NCBI GenBank assembly: GCA_019637755.1
Contig: JAHBVC010000002.1
Span: forward strand, 1 to 64,000
Direction of reading: 5' to 3'
DNA: 64,000 bases
Source of the DNA: Anaerolineales bacterium
GTDB taxonomy: Bacteria; Chloroflexota; Anaerolineae; Anaerolineales; UBA11579
Each line of letters starts with the position of its first letter. Position 1 is the stretch's first letter. Both the position numbers and the translations under genes were made by a program. The notes beneath the pieces were generated by a model that was not told the origin of the DNA, ran no database searches, and saw only the letters and a list, made by a program, of their open reading frames with translations. Below, piece by piece: positions 60,752 through 64,000 of this stretch.

Positions 60752-61570
60752 ATGGAAAACAAAGACAGACCCCAAATTCTCTTAACCAACGATGACGGCA
60801 TCAACTCGCCCGGCCTGTGGGCCGCCGCCGAGGCACTCTCGGCGCTGGGCTATGTATGGGTAGCCGCCCCGCGCGAGCAGTCCTCCGGCATGGGGCGCAG
60901 TATGCCCAACAGCTCGGATGGCATCATCACCACCCAAACGCTCAACGTGCACGGCAATGACTGGACGATTTACGCCGTGGGCGGCACGCCCGCCCAGGTG
61001 GTGCAGCATGCCATCCTTGAGATCATGCCGCCCTTCACGCCGGATCTGGTGGTGGCGGGTGTGAACTATGGCACCAACTTCGGCACCGGCGTCACCATCT
61101 CCGGCACGGTGGGCGCGGCGCTCGAAGGCGCCTCCTACGGCGCTCCGGCGCTGGCCGTCTCGCTGGAGACTGAGCACAAGTACCACCTCACCCACTCCAC
61201 CGAGATCGATTTCAAGCCCGCGGCATACTTCACCGCGCTGTTCGCCCAGAAGTTGCTCACCCAACAGTTCCCCGAAGATATGCAGGTGCTCAAGATCGAG
61301 GTGCCGGCCAACGCCAGCCTGGATACCCCCTGGGAGCTGACGCGTCTCTCGCGCATGCGCTTCTACGCCGCCACCGCACCACAACGTGCCTCGTGGTCTG
61401 AGCCGGGTTCCACCGGCTATGCCGAGCCCAGCGATACCAGTATCTTCGGCGCCGGCACGGATGTGCACGCCACCCTGGTGGAGAAGAAGGTGGCCGTCAC
61501 GCCGCTCAGCCTCGATCTGACCGCCCGCGTGGATTTTGCTGCGCTGGAAAAGGCGCTGCGCGGGGGCTGA
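60752..61570 (+). CDS. surE: 5'-nucleotidase SurE
   Basis: A 272-aa metal-dependent phosphatase. The signature ILLTNDDGINSPG holds the metal-binding Asp pair. Ser in APREQSSGMG and the Asn-rich loop VVAGVNYGTNFGTGVTISGTVGAALEG complete the active site. Usual SurE proteins are about 250 aa. The ATG at 60752 lacks a Shine-Dalgarno; TACAAT (60737-60742) ends 9 nt before it, suggesting a leaderless mRNA. It is followed at 9 nt by the C39-like gene. Confidence 0.94.
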   Translation: MENKDRPQILLTNDDGINSPGLWAAAEALSALGYVWVAAPREQSSGMGRSMPNSSDGIITTQTLNVHGNDWTIYAVGGTPAQVVQHAILEIMPPFTPDLVVAGVNYGTNFGTGVTISGTVGAALEGASYGAPALAVSLETEHKYHLTHSTEIDFKPAAYFTALFAQKLLTQQFPEDMQVLKIEVPANASLDTPWELTRLSRMRFYAATAPQRASWSEPGSTGYAEPSDTSIFGAGTDVHATLVEKKVAVTPLSLDLTARVDFAALEKALRGG

Positions 61571-61579
61571 GCGACAGCG

Positions 61580-62182
61580 ATGGCCAAGCCCAGCGCACCG
61601 CTCAGCCTGCCTGAAGTGCTGCAGGTGCACCAATACCAGTACGACGGCAGCCACCGCAACCCGAATGAATGCGCCCTGTGCGCCATGACCACGCTGACCA
61701 ATATGGCGGCCCGCCGCAGCGGCCAGCCGGGCTTTAGCCTGGCGGCCGTGCAGCTGGGCCGCTTTTTGGATCATATTCCCTTTCGCTTTCCGCGCTTCCC
61801 GGCCTGGTTCCCCGGCCCGGGCGGCGCAACCCACCCGCTGGCCGCGCTGTGGGGCTTGCGCGCCTATGGGCGCATGCTGCGCAGGGAAGGTATCAGCTTC
61901 CCGTGGCGGCCGGTGCTGCGCCGCCGCCAAACCCCGGCGGAGCTGCGCGCCGTGCTGGCCGCCGGCCAACCCACGCTGATCTACGGCGTCGGCGCCACCG
62001 GGATACCGCATGTCGTTGTGCCACTGGAATACAGTGCCCCGCACTGGCTAGTGCTCGACCCTGGCGCGCCGCGTGAACAGAACCCGGCGCGCTGGAGCGA
62101 AGAGCAACTGCAGCGTTGGTGGAAGAATTTCCTATTTATTTACCCAGCGGGGACGATGCTGACGTTGGAAGTTGTTGAGTAA
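61580..62182 (+). CDS. C39-like papain-fold protein
   Basis: A 200-aa protein with the order of a C39-type cysteine peptidase: Cys in NPNECALCAMTTLTNM (about residues 28-43), His in GIPHVVVPLEY and Asp in HWLVLDPG. It has no signal peptide, and no partner ABC exporter or double-glycine precursor is nearby. Many C39_2-like proteins are secreted or of unknown target, so activity is unproven. The start used is ATG 61580; no strong Shine-Dalgarno is visible. Confidence 0.7.
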   Translation: MAKPSAPLSLPEVLQVHQYQYDGSHRNPNECALCAMTTLTNMAARRSGQPGFSLAAVQLGRFLDHIPFRFPRFPAWFPGPGGATHPLAALWGLRAYGRMLRREGISFPWRPVLRRRQTPAELRAVLAAGQPTLIYGVGATGIPHVVVPLEYSAPHWLVLDPGAPREQNPARWSEEQLQRWWKNFLFIYPAGTMLTLEVVE

Positions 62183-62187
62183 TGAAA

Positions 62188-62375
62188 AGAAATCAGTGAG
62201 CAATAATCAGTGAGCAGTGAGCAGTTAACAGTTAACAGTAAACCGTAATCGATGATTAGCGATTAACGATTAGTGATTAGGGACTAGTAATCAGCGATTA
62301 GCGATTAACGATTAGTGATTAGGGACTAGTAATCAGCGATTAGCGATTAGCGATTAGCGATTAGCGATTAGATTT
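62188..62375. repeat. Heptamer repeat array with 42-bp duplication
   Basis: Almost pure 7-bp periodicity. Variants of GTGAGCA and GTTAACA lead into GATTAGC-type units. A 42-bp block (six heptamers) at 62254-62295 is repeated exactly at 62296-62337, and then GATTAGC recurs about five times. The array sits in the gap after the C39-like gene and reaches the convergent glycosyltransferase stop region at 62368. Confidence 0.9.
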
Positions 62376-63438
62376 TAGCTGAAACATTTCTAGTAGCTTG
62401 CACGCTACTTAGGCTCAGCCCCAATATCAGCAGCAACACCACACACCAATAGTCTGACTCCTGGGTCAGGCGCCATTGCAAATTCCCCATCAGCCCATAA
62501 GGGATATTGGCCGCGGCGAAAAGCAGTACGCCGCGCGCCGGGAGCGTCGCCCACAGCGCACTGCCGGCCAGCGCCAGCGGGGTGAGCACACTGTTGCTGG
62601 CAGCATACGGCGCCAGCAACAAGCCCGCCGCGACCAGCGCACCGGCTTGCAACTGGGTCAGCGTGCTGGCCTTATGCACACCACTGCGCCATAGTGCCGC
62701 CAGCGTGATCGCCAACACCGCCGGCCAGAGCAGCCACAGCAGCCAGCCCGCATGCCGCCCGCTAACGGCTGCCAGGCTGCTATCGATCAGCGTGCCACCC
62801 CAGGGGAAGGTGCGCATCGCCAGCCACCACTCGCCGCCCTTCCAGGCCAGCAAGGGCAAAGCCAGCGCCAGCACCAGCCCAGCCGCCTGCAGCAGTGGGC
62901 GCCGCGGCCAACAGCGCAGGGTCTGCCAGCCATACACCAGCAAGAACAGCCAGGTTTCCTGGATCTTGGCGCTGGCCAGCAGCACGCCAGCGGCCAGCAG
63001 CCAGGCATTATGGCGGCGGGCGGCGGCCAGCAATAGCAGAATGCCACCGATCACCAGCAACTCCAGGTTGCCATCGGCCAGTTGGCGCAGGGCGGGGTAG
63101 CTGCTGCACAGCAGCAGCACGCCTGCCGCCCAGCGCAAGCGCCCGGTGCGCGGCACGCAGAGTGCGAGTACGCACAAGCACAGCAAGCCTAGCAGCGCCC
63201 AACTGCTGGCGAGGGGCAGCAGACTCAGCGGCCATAGAAACGGCAAAGCCCAGGGAGGTGTACGTAATTCAGTAAGGCCGTAGTGTGCGGAGAAGTGGCG
63301 CGTGCCGGACCAGATATGTTTCCAATCGATCGCCAGCCCGCTATCCGCAATCGGCAGGCGGGCAAAGCCACGCACCAGCAAGGCCGCCGCCAGCCCAAGG
63401 GCGGCTACGACGGCTAGGCTGCGCCACGGCGCTCTCAC
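62368..63438 (-). CDS. Polytopic glycosyltransferase, GT87/DUF2029-like
   Basis: A 356-aa protein with about nine or ten transmembrane helices. Features of the GT-C fold family 87 include an acidic residue in the first outer loop (SGLAIDWKHIWSGTRHF), TPPWALPFLWPLSLLP, QLADGNLELLVIGGILL and LASAKIQETWLFLLVYG. Such enzymes use polyprenyl-phosphate-mannose. The start is placed at GTG 63438 (VRAPWRSLAV), which overlaps the stop of the GT2 gene as GTGA. Donor synthesis by that GT2 makes functional sense. Confidence 0.8.
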   Translation of the reverse strand: MRAPWRSLAVVAALGLAAALLVRGFARLPIADSGLAIDWKHIWSGTRHFSAHYGLTELRTPPWALPFLWPLSLLPLASSWALLGLLCLCVLALCVPRTGRLRWAAGVLLLCSSYPALRQLADGNLELLVIGGILLLLAAARRHNAWLLAAGVLLASAKIQETWLFLLVYGWQTLRCWPRRPLLQAAGLVLALALPLLAWKGGEWWLAMRTFPWGGTLIDSSLAAVSGRHAGWLLWLLWPAVLAITLAALWRSGVHKASTLTQLQAGALVAAGLLLAPYAASNSVLTPLALAGSALWATLPARGVLLFAAANIPYGLMGNLQWRLTQESDYWCVVLLLILGLSLSSVQATRNVSAKI

Positions 63439-64000
63439 GCCGGCGGCCGCCAATTGCGATAATGCCAGCGCACCTGCCAGACGCGCACGGCAGCCTCAAT
63501 TTGCACGCGCATGCGCATTTTGGATTTGCCTTCGGTGCGATCCGCAAAATAGAAGGGCACCTCGCCAAAGCGCGCCCCGGCCCGGTGTGCCAGGAACAGG
63601 ATCTCATACAGGAAGACGTAGCCACTCGAGACGACATTCTGATAAGGAATCTTCTCGAGCAGTTCACGCCGCCAGAGGCGGAAGGCGCCGGTAACATCTT
63701 TGACCGGGATGCCCAGAATGCTGCGGGCGTAAAAATTGCCCCAGCGCGAGAGCGCTTTGCGCCACAGCGGCCAATGGCGGTCAATACTGCCGCCGGGAAT
63801 GTAACGCGAGCCCAACGCCAGATCACACTCGGCCAGTTTGGCCACCAGCTCAGGCAGCTTCTCCGGCGGGTGCGAAAAATCGCAATCCATCTGGCCGATG
63901 GCTTCGGCGCCGCGCTGCAGGGCGTACTCGAAGCCGTAGATGTAGGCGCGCCCCAGGCCACGCGGCCCCTGGCGGTGCAACACTTCCACATTGGCATGCT
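63435..64000 (-). CDS. Polyprenol-phosphate mannosyltransferase (GT2), partial
   Basis: The reading frame runs off the window at 64000, so the N-terminus with the nucleotide-sugar motif is missing. What remains (about 187 codons) has GLGRAYIYGFEYAL, the metal/catalytic MDCDFSHPPEKLP, GSRYIPGGSIDRHWPLWRK, NFYARSILGIPVKDVTGAFRLWRR and RTEGKSKM, all standard for soluble dolichol/polyprenol-phosphate-mannose synthases. It supplies a lipid-linked sugar for GT-C enzymes such as the one encoded directly downstream. Confidence 0.92.
   Translation of the reverse strand, partial: HANVEVLHRQGPRGLGRAYIYGFEYALQRGAEAIGQMDCDFSHPPEKLPELVAKLAECDLALGSRYIPGGSIDRHWPLWRKALSRWGNFYARSILGIPVKDVTGAFRLWRRELLEKIPYQNVVSSGYVFLYEILFLAHRAGARFGEVPFYFADRTEGKSKMRMRVQIEAAVRVWQVRWHYRNWRPPA

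Overview
The window looks like a chromosomal segment of a GC-rich Chloroflexota bacterium, most likely Anaerolineae. This is an inference from gene content and style: Thr/Pro/Ser-rich secreted tails, an LCP/SurE/C39 cluster, a CoaE fusion, a doubled DnaC-type loader and abundant short intergenic repeats. No database search was possible. Most of the window is core chromosome with tightly packed operons. No plasmid, phage or complete insertion sequence was seen.

Layout. 1-7.5 kb (minus): rpoB, rpsL, rpsG, fusA behind a consensus promoter and a candidate attenuator; rpoC is not next to rpoB. 7.6-8 kb (plus): RNase P RNA. 8-15.6 kb (minus): ptsH, GntR regulator, fructose-type PTS EIIA, EIIC and EIIB, GH38 alpha-mannosidase and mannose-6-phosphate isomerase. 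This resembles a mannosylglycerate/mannoside uptake operon, with a divergent GarR-type dehydrogenase. 15.7-25.4 kb: era, rpsT, argS, an amidinotransferase-fold hydrolase, a CopC-CopD protein and an OmpR-like regulator. 25.7-29.7 kb: bifunctional nuclease, dnaB, a DnaD-like protein and a double-AAA+ loader. 29.7-30.5 kb: an AT-rich AbiJ-like gene, the clearest foreign insert. 30.9-38.7 kb: DtxR-type regulator, phoU, a small candidate RNA, a response regulator with its histidine kinase, a diguanylate cyclase and a zinc-type binding lipoprotein. 39-47.7 kb (minus): tRNA-Glu, signal peptidase I and a bacterial microcompartment operon. 47.8-57.2 kb: small membrane proteins, a five-unit tandem repeat, then kbl-coaE-cdaA-ybbR-der. 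57.2-62.2 kb: three tRNAs around a candidate structured RNA, a TPR membrane protein, LCP transferase, SurE and a C39-like protein. 62.4-64 kb (minus): two glycosyltransferases, the last one cut by the window edge.

The standout system is the microcompartment. Three pentamer proteins, one hexamer, one tandem-domain trimer and an EutJ-like ATPase surround DeoC, a CoA-acylating aldehyde dehydrogenase and an RpiB homologue, with a GntR regulator upstream. This fits the 'sugar-phosphate utilising' (SPU) class: deoxyribose-5-phosphate would be split to glyceraldehyde-3-phosphate plus acetaldehyde, and the aldehyde oxidised to acetyl-CoA inside the shell. Three enzymes carry helix-plus-linker tails typical of encapsulation peptides. 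The DeoC tail adds a Cys/His-rich segment, and the RpiB homologue has Asp where E. coli RpiB has its catalytic Cys.

Two further themes run through the window. First, several operon-leading genes (argS, era, rpiB, hlyIII-like, the flippase-like gene, surE) have a -10 hexamer only 6-9 nt before the start codon and no Shine-Dalgarno, which suggests leaderless mRNAs. Second, the intergenic spaces carry families of heptamer repeats, hairpins and inverted-repeat elements.
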